Shown here one piece after another: positions 17,440 through 25,362 of a DNA stretch of 64,000 nucleotides (position 1 is the first letter of the stretch; every line of letters starts with the position of its first letter). Under the pieces are notes generated by a model. The model ran no database searches, was not told the DNA's origin, and saw only the letters and a program-made list of their open reading frames with translations. The DNA lies in the NCBI RefSeq assembly GCF_013340285.1, contig NZ_BLVO01000013.1:355574-419573 (forward strand), in the 5' to 3' direction. A program made the translations under genes and the position numbers. This stretch comes from Desulfovibrio subterraneus (GTDB taxonomy: Bacteria; Desulfobacterota; Desulfovibrionia; Desulfovibrionales; Desulfovibrionaceae).

Positions 17440-19143
17440 ATGCATAAACTTTCATGTTCCAGTTACGAAGAACTTGTTTCCCGTTTTTCCCTTGAAGTTC
17501 CCGAGAAATACAATTTTGCCTTTGACGACCTTGATCGTCTGGCGGACGCAACGGTCGATGGTTCCGGCAATCCTCTTGCGCTTGTGCATGTGGATGATGA
17601 CGGTACACGCCGCGATTATACCTTTTCATGGCTCAAGGATGCTTCTTCCCGCCTTGCGAATGTGCTGAAAACGCAGGGCCTGCGAAAGGGCGACCGTGTC
17701 ATGCTGGTGCTGTATCGCCGGGTGGAATTCTGGGTGGCCATGCTTGCCTGCCACAAGGTGGGCGCAGTACCCGTTCCGTCTCCCTCGCAGCTGACTCCCA
17801 AAGACATCATCTTCCGCGTCAACCGTGCCAATATCCGCGCCATGATCGTGGAAGATTCCATCACCGACCGTGTGGAGGCTTCCCGCCCCGAGTGCCCTTC
17901 CCTGACCTGTCTCGTGGAGGTCGGTGGCACCTCGCGTCCTGACTCGCGTCCTGACTCGCGTCCTGACTCGCGTCCTGACGGTTGGCTGGATTACGAAACT
18001 GCCGTGGCTGATGCCTCGCCCGTTTTCCCCAAGCCGCAGGGGGATGCGCTGGCAGGCGGTTCAGACCCGCTTCTCATTTTCTTTTCTTCCGGCACCACGG
18101 GCATGCCCAAGATGGTGGAGCACACCCATACCTATCCGCTTGGTCACTACATGACCGGCGCATACTGGCACGACCTTGAAGAAGGTGACCTGCACCTCAC
18201 CCTTGCCGATACCGGCTGGGGCAAGGCCGTGTGGGGCAAGTTCTACGGGCAGTGGCTTGCCGGTGCTTCCGTTTTTGTATGGGATTTCCGTGGCAAGTTC
18301 GAGCCTGCCCGTCTGCTTGAGCAACTTGCGGAACATAAGGTGACCAGCTTCTGCGCACCGCCCACGGTATACCGTTTTCTCGTGCGTGAGGACCTTGCCA
18401 AGTATGATCTTTCCGCCCTGCGCCATTGCACCACGGCCGGTGAACTGCTCAACGACAGCGTATTCCTTGCATGGAAGAAGCAAACCGGTCTGCCCATCTA
18501 TGAAGGCTACGGGCAGACGGAAACCACCCTGCAGATCTGCACCCTGCCCACAATGGAGCCGAAACCCGGTTCCATCGGCCGCGCTGCTCCCGGTTGGGAT
18601 ATCGTGCTGCGCGATATGGCAGGCAGAATCTGTCCTCCCGGTGAGGAAGGCGAAATTTGCGTGCGTGTTTCGGAAAAGACCCCCGTGGGCCTCTTTACCG
18701 GTTATATGGAAGATCCTGAAAAAACCGCTTCCGTCATGCTGAACGGGTACTACCACACAGGCGACAAGGCGTGGGTGGATGAAGACGGCTATTTCTGGTT
18801 CCTCGGCCGTGTGGACGACCTGATCAAGTCCTCGGGCTACCGTATCGGACCTTTCGAGGTGGAATCCGCCCTTGTTTCGCACGAAGCAGTGGTGGAAGCC
18901 GCTGTAACCGGTGTTCCCGATGACCTGCGCGGGCAGATAGTCAAGGCGACCGTGGTGCTTTCTGCCGGTTTCACGCCGTCTCCCGAGCTTACCAAGACGC
19001 TGCAGGACCACGTGAAAAAGGTGACAGCTCCCTACAAATACCCGCGTATAGTCGATTACGTGGCCGAGTTGCCAAAGACCATTTCCGGCAAGATCCGCCG
19101 GGTGGAAATTCGTCAGCGTGACGAAGAAGCCGCAAAAAAATAG
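17440..19143 (+). CDS. AMP-forming acyl-CoA synthetase (medium-chain/aromatic acid type)
   Basis: This 567-residue adenylate-forming enzyme shows the core motifs in order: A3 FFSSGTTGMPKMVEHTH, A5 YEGYGQTET, A7 YHTGDKAWVDEDGY, A8 GRVDDLIKSSGYRIGP, and A10 PKTISGKIRR with the catalytic lysine. These activate a carboxylic acid as acyl-AMP, then transfer it to CoA. The overall pattern resembles medium-chain acyl-CoA synthetases; the substrate is not determined. The ATG at 17440 has an AAGGA site 9 bases away, while an upstream TTG has none. An unusual four-fold SRPD tandem repeat interrupts the N-terminal domain near residue 165-180. The upstream XRE-cupin gene is a likely regulator. Confidence 0.92.
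   Translation: MHKLSCSSYEELVSRFSLEVPEKYNFAFDDLDRLADATVDGSGNPLALVHVDDDGTRRDYTFSWLKDASSRLANVLKTQGLRKGDRVMLVLYRRVEFWVAMLACHKVGAVPVPSPSQLTPKDIIFRVNRANIRAMIVEDSITDRVEASRPECPSLTCLVEVGGTSRPDSRPDSRPDSRPDGWLDYETAVADASPVFPKPQGDALAGGSDPLLIFFSSGTTGMPKMVEHTHTYPLGHYMTGAYWHDLEEGDLHLTLADTGWGKAVWGKFYGQWLAGASVFVWDFRGKFEPARLLEQLAEHKVTSFCAPPTVYRFLVREDLAKYDLSALRHCTTAGELLNDSVFLAWKKQTGLPIYEGYGQTETTLQICTLPTMEPKPGSIGRAAPGWDIVLRDMAGRICPPGEEGEICVRVSEKTPVGLFTGYMEDPEKTASVMLNGYYHTGDKAWVDEDGYFWFLGRVDDLIKSSGYRIGPFEVESALVSHEAVVEAAVTGVPDDLRGQIVKATVVLSAGFTPSPELTKTLQDHVKKVTAPYKYPRIVDYVAELPKTISGKIRRVEIRQRDEEAAKK
17931..17978 (+). repeat. 12-bp tandem repeat, four perfect units, in coding sequence
   Basis: The unit CTCGCGTCCTGA is repeated four times without a mismatch inside the acyl-CoA ligase gene. 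It encodes four Ser-Arg-Pro-Asp units in a surface region between conserved motifs. The unit is a multiple of three, so copy-number change would keep the frame. Confidence 0.95.
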
Positions 19144-19165
19144 TATCCGTCGGGATATCTATATG

Positions 19166-19195
19166 AAAGGCCGGAAGCACAAGCTTCCGGCCTTT
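19166..19195 (+). terminator. Terminator hairpin, first copy (locus A)
   Basis: A 13-bp stem (AAAGGCCGGAAGC with GCTTCCGGCCTTT) with loop ACAA lies 22 bases after the ligase stop. An almost identical copy lies at 19358-19387, with one loop base different. Confidence 0.85.
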
Positions 19196-19357
19196 CAGGT
19201 TAATGACAAACCCTCGTTTTCAGTATAACCGCATTCCCGTTAAGCCGGAACTGGGGTCCAAAAACGGATTTTCATCGCTTATACGAGGTGCAGGAACGTT
19301 AGGTTCCTGCCCGGCGGAGCCAAAAAAAATACCAAAAATGACTTTGTCAGCAGTCTG
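19196..19357 (+). repeat. Dispersed intergenic repeat, copy A
   Basis: This 162-base non-coding segment lies between the two copies of the hairpin. It is closely similar to the reverse complement of copy B (51084-51248) and more loosely similar to copy C (63504-63645). The best conserved part runs from about 19230 (CCGTTAAGCCG) to 19350. It contains a perfect 8-bp hairpin, GCAGGAAC/GTTCCTGC (19290-19310). No open frame is shared by all three copies. Confidence 0.88.
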
Positions 19358-19390
19358 AAAGGCCGGAAGCATAAGCTTCCGGCCTTTTTT
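19358..19390. terminator. Terminator hairpin, second copy (locus A)
   Basis: This has the same 13-bp stem as the copy at 19166, with loop ATAA, followed by TTTTTT on the plus strand. On the minus strand it lies just beyond the 3' end of tex and can serve that gene. Confidence 0.85.
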
Positions 19391-19496
19391 CGCAGTCGCG
19401 TCTTGTCGTTCGCGTAATCTTGTAGTCGCGGTATGGTGTTGCGAAAGGCAGAGCTTCCGCCATCGCCGTTCAGATGGCACCACGGGCGTGCCCGTA

Positions 19497-21647
19497 TCAG
19501 ATCTTCTGGCGAACGCCCTTCATGGTCAGGCCGATGCGTTTGCGCTGCTGATCCACTTCCACCACGCGTACACGCACGCGCTGCTGCACGCGCACGACAT
19601 CAGCAGGGTCCTTCACAAAGTTGTCCGAAAGCTGGGATACATGCACCAGACCGTCCTGATGCACGCCGATATCCACAAACGCGCCGAACTTGGTCACGTT
19701 GGTAACAATACCGGGTAGTTCCATGCCGGTGGAAAGGTCGGCAAGGGTGTGCACGTCGGCAAAGGAGAAGGGCGCAAACTCGGGTCGCGGGTCACGGCCG
19801 GGCCGTGCCAGTTCCTGAACGATGTCGGTCAGGGTGGGCAGGCCGATGGTATCGGTGACGTAGTCATCAAGGCGTATGCGCTTACGCAGGGTCTCGTCGC
19901 GAATGAGGTCGGCAACGGTGCATCCCTGATCCTTGGCCATGCGTTCCACTATGGCGTAGGATTCCGGATGTACGGCAGATGCATCAAGCGGGTTTTTTGC
20001 GCCGTTGATGCGGAGAAAGCCCGCGCACTGTTCATAGGCCTTGGGACCGAGGCGTTTGACCTTGAGAAGCTCCTTGCGCGATGCAAAGGGGCCGCTTTCC
20101 GTACGCTGGGCAACGATGTTGGCTGCCAGCGTGGGGCCGAGGCCGGAGACGTAGGTCAGCAGTTCCGCGCTGGCGGTATTCAGCTCCACGCCCACGCTGT
20201 TCACGCAGGATACAACCACGTCTTCCAGCGAGCTCTTGAGGGCTGTCTGGTCCACATCGTGCTGATACTGCCCCACACCGATGGCCTTGGGATCGATCTT
20301 CACCAGTTCGGCAAGGGGGTCCATGAGGCGTCTGCCGATGGACACGGCGCCGCGTACCGTTACGTCGTGGTTGGGGAATTCCTTTCGGGCCACATCAGAG
20401 GCGGAATACACCGACGCCCCGCTTTCGTTGACCATGACTACCATGACGGATTCCGGCAGGCCGAGGCTGCGGACAAAGGCTTCCGTCTCGCGCGATGCCG
20501 TGCCGTTGCCGATGGCGATGGCTTCGATATTGAACTTGGAGACGAGGGCGGTAACGCGTTTGGCGGCCTCTTCAACCTTGGCACCGCCGGTAACGGGATA
20601 GATGGTCTCATTGTGGAGCAGAGCCCCCTGTGCATCGAGGCAGACCAGCTTGGCACCGGTGCGGAAACCGGGATCGAGCGCAAGCACGCGCTTCTGTCCA
20701 AGGGGGGAAGCCAGCAGCAGCTCGCGCAGGTTGGCTGCAAACACGGCTATGGCTTCCTCGTCTGCGCGGTTCTTGAGCAGGGTGCGGGCCTCGTTTTCCA
20801 TGGAAGGGGCAAGCAGCCGCTTGTAGCAGTCTTCGGCCGCCATATCCATCTGACGGGAGCAGGGGCTGCTGCCGGTGACGAAATGCCGTTTCAGCGCCTG
20901 CAGGGCCATGGGTTCATCAGGGCGCAGGGAAAGGCTGAGCATACCTTCGCGCTCGCCGCGCATCATGGCGAGGATACGGTGGCCGGGAGCCGCCTTGGCA
21001 GGTTCCTGCCAGCTGAAATAGTCGCGGAAGGTAGCTGCTTCATCGGCTTTTTCACCGGCTGTCTTGGTGGCTGATGAAACGAGCTGGCCGCGCATGGAAA
21101 ACATGATGCGCATGACCTTGCGGGTTTCCGTGTCTTCACTGATGCGTTCAGCCACGATGTCGCGGGCGCCTGCGAGGGCAGCTTCCGTATCTGGTACGTC
21201 ATTTTCCGGCGATACGAACTGCGCGGCTGCCTTTTGCGGCACATCGCGCGGGTCCTGCTTCCACAGGATGTCGGCAAGCGGCTCAAGCCCGCGTTCGCGT
21301 GCAATCTGCGCTCTGGTGCGCCGCTTGGGGCGGTAGGGCAGGTAGATGTCTTCAAGCGCGGCAAGGGTTTCTGCCCCGTCCACTGCCTTGCGCAGTTCCG
21401 GAGTGAGCAGCTCGCGTTCTTCCAGCGACTGCGTGATGGCGCTGCGGCGTTTTTCCAGTTCGCCGAGTTGTTCGTTCCTGTCGCGGATGGCGGCAATGGC
21501 CACTTCATCCATGCCCCCTGTGACTTCCTTGCGGTAGCGGGCGATGAACGGAATGGTGGCGCTGTCGTCAAGCAGGGCGATAACGGCTTCAACCTTGGCT
21601 GCGGAGAGGGAAAGTTCTTTGGCAATGCGTGTGGCAAATGTGGTCAT
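19497..21647 (-). CDS. tex: Tex-like S1 RNA-binding transcription accessory protein
   Basis: This 716-residue protein follows the Tex plan. It has an N-terminal helical region (FIARYRKEVTGGMDEV near residues 34-49), a YqgF-like RNase H fold (KRVLALDPGFRTGAKLV) and a helix-hairpin-helix part (LTYVSGLGPTLAANIVAQR). A C-terminal S1 domain follows (about 640-708, GIVTNVTKFGAFVDIGVHQDGLVH). Tex binds RNA and is linked to transcription and translation stress in several bacteria. Its 3' end faces the acyl-CoA ligase, with repeat copy A between them. The start has a weak ribosome-binding site, but the N-terminus matches the family. Confidence 0.94.
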   Translation of the reverse strand: MTTFATRIAKELSLSAAKVEAVIALLDDSATIPFIARYRKEVTGGMDEVAIAAIRDRNEQLGELEKRRSAITQSLEERELLTPELRKAVDGAETLAALEDIYLPYRPKRRTRAQIARERGLEPLADILWKQDPRDVPQKAAAQFVSPENDVPDTEAALAGARDIVAERISEDTETRKVMRIMFSMRGQLVSSATKTAGEKADEAATFRDYFSWQEPAKAAPGHRILAMMRGEREGMLSLSLRPDEPMALQALKRHFVTGSSPCSRQMDMAAEDCYKRLLAPSMENEARTLLKNRADEEAIAVFAANLRELLLASPLGQKRVLALDPGFRTGAKLVCLDAQGALLHNETIYPVTGGAKVEEAAKRVTALVSKFNIEAIAIGNGTASRETEAFVRSLGLPESVMVVMVNESGASVYSASDVARKEFPNHDVTVRGAVSIGRRLMDPLAELVKIDPKAIGVGQYQHDVDQTALKSSLEDVVVSCVNSVGVELNTASAELLTYVSGLGPTLAANIVAQRTESGPFASRKELLKVKRLGPKAYEQCAGFLRINGAKNPLDASAVHPESYAIVERMAKDQGCTVADLIRDETLRKRIRLDDYVTDTIGLPTLTDIVQELARPGRDPRPEFAPFSFADVHTLADLSTGMELPGIVTNVTKFGAFVDIGVHQDGLVHVSQLSDNFVKDPADVVRVQQRVRVRVVEVDQQRKRIGLTMKGVRQKI

Positions 21648-21750
21648 GCTGGTTCTTTGAAAAAAAGCTGTTGTTGTTTGTGAATGTATGCTTACATTGA
21701 TTCCGTGGATACGTTATTGCACGTAACCGTTTCTACGGAAAGGAGGAAAC

Positions 21751-21990
21751 ATGAACTATTCGGAACGTGATCTTCCTGTTGTCATCAGGGAGGCGGAAAT
21801 GGTGTCATTGGCAGATGGCGCTGTGGTGCGCTACGAAGAAAGCGGCGGAGCAAGAGAGGTGTTTGTGGGTGATGAGTGGTCATCGCGTGCCACCCTTTTC
21901 CCGAGTATGTCTTACGAGCTTGATTGCCCCGGCTGTTCGTATCTTCTTTCGGCCACGGATGATGGTCTTAAGGTGGAGCGCAAGGCATAG
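21751..21990 (+). CDS. Small protein of unknown function
   Basis: This 79-residue predicted cytoplasmic protein is not recognised. The strong ribosome-binding site AAAGGAGGAAAC directly before the ATG and a perfect terminator 33 bases after the stop support a real gene. It has no signal peptide or membrane segment. It contains a CPGC motif (residues about 60-63) that could bind a metal or form a disulfide. The protein is mildly acidic with mostly beta-prone sequence. Confidence 0.7.
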   Translation: MNYSERDLPVVIREAEMVSLADGAVVRYEESGGAREVFVGDEWSSRATLFPSMSYELDCPGCSYLLSATDDGLKVERKA

Positions 21991-22023
21991 TCTGCCTTGG
22001 GTTCCGATAAATGCATGAAACAC

Positions 22024-22051
22024 ATGAGGCCGCCCTGGCGGCCTCATCTTT
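22024..22051. terminator. Bidirectional terminator between convergent small genes
   Basis: The 11-bp arms ATGAGGCCGCC and GGCGGCCTCAT have only two bases between them, so the innermost pairs must open. Short T-rich stretches lie on both sides. It can serve the plus-strand gene ending at 21990 and the minus-strand gene ending at 22050. Confidence 0.8.
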
Positions 22052-22502
22052 ATTGCGCGGGCAGGTCGCCCTTGAGATTGGCCAGCTTGGCGCGCAGGTA
22101 GTCGGCAAGCGTATTGCCCACGTCGTCCTGACCGGACTGTTCCATGCCGAGGGCGGAGAGGTCTTCGGCAATCTGCTTTTCCATACGCTGTGATTCCATG
22201 AACATGACGTATACCAGCGACAGGGTGGCCCTGTTTTCCTCGGTGTCGGTGCACAGTTCGGCAAGCTGGTTGAGCGGCACAGTCTCAAGAAGACGGTCCA
22301 CGAACATGTCCACCCACTTCCGGTAGACGGATGCGGGAATCTCGGGCACCAGCGAGGCAACTTGTCCTGCGGCCCTGTTTTCGACATTGGGCATGGTCAC
22401 GCCCATGAATTCACCAAGGGCTTCGGTTCTGCGTTCGCGTGAATCGGACAGACGGGCGAGAATGACGTTGGAAATATGTGTGCGGATGTTCTGCGTGTCC
22501 AT
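22050..22502 (-). CDS. Conserved-looking hypothetical protein
   Basis: This 150-residue soluble protein was not recognised. The start chosen (MDTQNIRTHISNVIL) has an AGGA site upstream and fits better than earlier in-frame starts, which would overlap the tpx terminator. The sequence is largely helical, with a region rich in Leu and Met (TLSLVYVMFMESQRMEKQIAEDL) that may form a coiled coil or dimer interface. It has no membrane segment or catalytic motif. It is followed by a terminator shared with the convergent small gene. Confidence 0.65.
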   Translation of the reverse strand: MDTQNIRTHISNVILARLSDSRERRTEALGEFMGVTMPNVENRAAGQVASLVPEIPASVYRKWVDMFVDRLLETVPLNQLAELCTDTEENRATLSLVYVMFMESQRMEKQIAEDLSALGMEQSGQDDVGNTLADYLRAKLANLKGDLPAQ

Positions 22503-22651
22503 TGTGATCCTGCTGCCGGAAAGACCGGTAAAATAGGTTGCATCATGCATCTTCCTGTTACGGGAGACGGTTCGGGCAAGGTACTGTATCGCGCAGCATG
22601 ATGCAAGAACAGGCCGGAATATGGACCAAATGTGTGTTTTGACAAAAACGT

Positions 22652-22681
22652 AAAACGGCCCCACACAGGTGGAGCCGTTTT
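22652..22681 (-). terminator. Terminator after tpx
   Basis: The arms 22652-22664 and 22669-22681 pair over 12 bp with one mismatch. On the minus strand the stem is followed by TTTTACGTTTTTG. It lies 23 bases beyond the tpx stop. Confidence 0.75.
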
Positions 22682-22704
22682 GTATGCGATGTATGGCAGA
22701 AGGA

Positions 22705-23220
22705 TTACAGCGCTGCGCGGGCGGCAGCAATGGCTGCTTCGTAATTGGGTTCGTTGGTAACTTCGGGCAGCACTTCCTGATAGACGATCTTGCCTTCCTT
22801 GTTCACGACGAGGACGGCGCGGGTAAGCAGGCGCAGTTCCTTGATGATAAGGCCGTAGGCTGCGCCGAACGCCATATCCTTGTGGTCGGAAAGGGTGGTC
22901 ACGGCGTTAATTCCGGCTGCGCCGCACCAGCGGGCCTGCGCAAAGGGAAGGTCGGCGGATATGGTCAGCACGGCAATGCCGTTGCCGAGATTGGCTGCTT
23001 CCTGATTGAAACGGCGGGTTTCCACATCGCAGACGGGGGTGTCGAGCGAGGGAACGGCAGAGAGGATGAGCACCTTGCCCTTGAAGTCTGCCAGAGTCTT
23101 GGGAGAAAGGTCGTTGCCGAGCACGGTGAAGTCGGGAGCCTTGTCGCCCACGGAGACGGGAGAGCCCTGCAGGGTAAGTCCGTTGCCCTTGAAGGTGATG
23201 ATGCCGGTACGTTCAGTCAT
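22705..23220 (-). CDS. tpx: Thiol peroxidase (atypical 2-Cys peroxiredoxin)
   Basis: This 171-residue enzyme reduces peroxides. The peroxidatic cysteine lies in SLDTPVCDVETRRFN and the resolving cysteine in FAQARWCGAAG, the Tpx pair. PDFTVLGNDLS and the final PNYEAAIAAARAAL are also typical. In Tpx the intramolecular disulfide is reduced by thioredoxin. AAGGAG lies 10 bases before the ATG. It is a single gene with its own terminator, divergent from the amtB promoter region, and fits oxygen defence in an anaerobe. Confidence 0.95.
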   Translation of the reverse strand: MTERTGIITFKGNGLTLQGSPVSVGDKAPDFTVLGNDLSPKTLADFKGKVLILSAVPSLDTPVCDVETRRFNQEAANLGNGIAVLTISADLPFAQARWCGAAGINAVTTLSDHKDMAFGAAYGLIIKELRLLTRAVLVVNKEGKIVYQEVLPEVTNEPNYEAAIAAARAAL

Positions 23221-23475
23221 TGAAAGTCTCCTTATTATTCAGAAAACGTTGTTATCTTGGGGTGGTGAGGGTTGGCGGATCACTTCGTCAGCCAGCCCGT
23301 TTGAGAACATAACGCACTTTGAGCTAAATGGGAATAATTCTCACAAAAAAATATGGCTCTCTGCCCATCTTTCTCAAGTTACCATTTTGTACGAACTGAT
23401 TTCACTATTTTGTAAAATTATTGCGACTGTTTTCAACATAATTGTAAAATTTGACAATCAAGCAAAGTGTCCATT

Positions 23476-23491
23476 TGCAGAAAAGCCTGCA
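23476..23491. promoter_or_regulatory. Inverted repeat upstream of the amtB sigma54 promoter
   Basis: TGCAG and CTGCA flank AAAAGC, about 20 bases ahead of the -24 element. It resembles an activator half-site arrangement, but it is close to the promoter, and the more usual distance for an enhancer is 80-150 bases. Confidence 0.35.
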
Positions 23492-23510
23492 TTTGCAGGG
23501 TGATTCATTG

Positions 23511-23528
23511 CTGGCAAGCCTCTTGCTA
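23511..23528 (+). promoter_or_regulatory. Sigma54 promoter of amtB-glnK(-glnD)
   Basis: The sequence CTGGCAAGCCTCTTGCTA matches TGGCAC-N5-TTGC except for the sixth base, with the GG and GC pairs correctly spaced. It starts 131 bases before the amtB ATG. RpoN control is well established for ammonium transporters, so promoter and gene agree. Confidence 0.85.
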
Positions 23529-23641
23529 AGGGAAGGCTCATAGGCTGCGGGTGGCGGCTGTCTCGTGGTGAGGGCACTGCGGGATGTCACTCTTGGATTA
23601 TTTACCACAATGAGCGTTGTCTTGAGCGAGGAGGCTACAAT

Positions 23642-24847
23642 ATGAATGCGGCGGATACCGCCTTTATTCTCGTGTGCGCAGCACTGGTAATGTTCATGAC
23701 GCCAGGTCTGGCGTTATTCTACGGCGGCCTTGTCCGCTCCAAGAACGTTCTTTCCACCATAATGCACAGCTTCATGCTGCTGGGGGTTGCCACACTCGTT
23801 TGGGTGGTGGCGGGGTATTCCCTTTCCTTCGGTTCCGACCATGGCGGCCTCATCGGCGGTCTGGAATTCATGTTCCTTGAGGGAGTGGGGGTGGAGCCGG
23901 GACCGGCCGCGACCATTCCTCACGCACTGTTCATGATCTTTCAGTGCATGTTTGCGGTTATCACGCCTGCGCTTATTTCCGGTGCCTTTGCGGAGCGCAT
24001 AAAGTTCAGCGCCATGGTTGCTTTCAGCGTACTGTGGATTCTCTGCGTATATGCCCCCATGTGCCACTGGGTATGGGGCGGCGGCTGGATGGCCCAGATG
24101 GGCGCGCTGGACTTTGCCGGCGGTGCAGTGGTGCATATGAGCTCCGCTGCTGCGGCACTTGCCGCAACGCATGTGCTTGGCCGTCGCCGCGGATACGGCA
24201 AGATGGCCTTTGTGCCGCATAACCTGCCCATGACCGTACTCGGTGCAGGCATTTTGTGGTTCGGCTGGTTCGGCTTTAACGCCGGTTCCGCCCTTGCCGC
24301 AAACGGTACCGCTGTCATGGCTTTTGTCACCACGCACATCGCAGCTGCTTCCGCAGCCGTGAGCTGGGTCATCGTGGAATGGCTCCATAGCGGCAAGCCC
24401 ACCACGCTGGGTGCCGCATCCGGCGCGGTTGCCGGTCTTGTGGCCATCACGCCCGCCGCTGGTTTTGTCAGCCCCATGGCTGCCTGTGTCATCGGTCTTG
24501 TAGGCGGCGTTGTCTGTTTCGGCGGTATTCTGCTCAAGAATATCTTCAAGTATGACGATGCGCTTGATGTTGTGGGCATTCACGGCATCGGCGGCAGCTG
24601 GGGTGCACTTGCCACCGGCATTTGGGCATCCGAGGCATACGGCGGGGTCAACGGCCTGCTGCATGGCGCTCCCGTCCAGCTCTGGACGCAGCTTGTGTCC
24701 GTGGTTGCCACGTGGTTGTTCTGTTATGTGGTCAGTTATATTCTGTTCAAGGCCATTGATCTGGTCATGGGACTGCGTGTTGATGCAGAAGCCGAGCAGG
24801 CCGGTCTTGACGTGAGCGAACATAACGAGACTGCTTACACCGGCTAA
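23642..24847 (+). CDS. amtB: Ammonium transporter
   Basis: This 401-residue Amt/MEP/Rh channel has about eleven hydrophobic helices. Family markers include MTPGLALFYGGLVRSKNVLST near the N-terminus, the pore residues in GAVVHMSSAAAALAA (first histidine) and DVVGIHGIGGSWGALATG (second histidine). No cleavable signal peptide is obvious, which is common in bacterial Amt proteins. AGGAGG precedes the ATG. A sigma54 promoter lies upstream and glnK follows, the standard ammonium-scavenging operon in which GlnK plugs the channel when nitrogen is plentiful. Confidence 0.97.
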   Translation: MNAADTAFILVCAALVMFMTPGLALFYGGLVRSKNVLSTIMHSFMLLGVATLVWVVAGYSLSFGSDHGGLIGGLEFMFLEGVGVEPGPAATIPHALFMIFQCMFAVITPALISGAFAERIKFSAMVAFSVLWILCVYAPMCHWVWGGGWMAQMGALDFAGGAVVHMSSAAAALAATHVLGRRRGYGKMAFVPHNLPMTVLGAGILWFGWFGFNAGSALAANGTAVMAFVTTHIAAASAAVSWVIVEWLHSGKPTTLGAASGAVAGLVAITPAAGFVSPMAACVIGLVGGVVCFGGILLKNIFKYDDALDVVGIHGIGGSWGALATGIWASEAYGGVNGLLHGAPVQLWTQLVSVVATWLFCYVVSYILFKAIDLVMGLRVDAEAEQAGLDVSEHNETAYTG

Positions 24848-24855
24848 CCCTTTGA

Positions 24856-25293
<438 letters not shown>

Positions 25294-25362
25294 CCTTCGA
25301 CCAATGATGGGGCGGGCCGGACAGCTTTGTTGTTCTGCCTGCCACAACCTAACTCGGATTTG

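Noticed and set aside
17931-17978. The tandem repeat, and the 9-bp array near 49.9 kb, were considered as CRISPR-like.
   Set aside because: There are no unique spacers of regular length and no cas genes. Both are simple tandem repeats.
19220-19483. A minus-strand open frame across repeat copy A resembles one across copy C (shared GSAGQEP and NPFL segments).
   Set aside because: Copy B has a two-base shorter homopolymer run and an extra base that break this frame, and changes among copies do not favour synonymous sites. The repeat is better read as non-coding.
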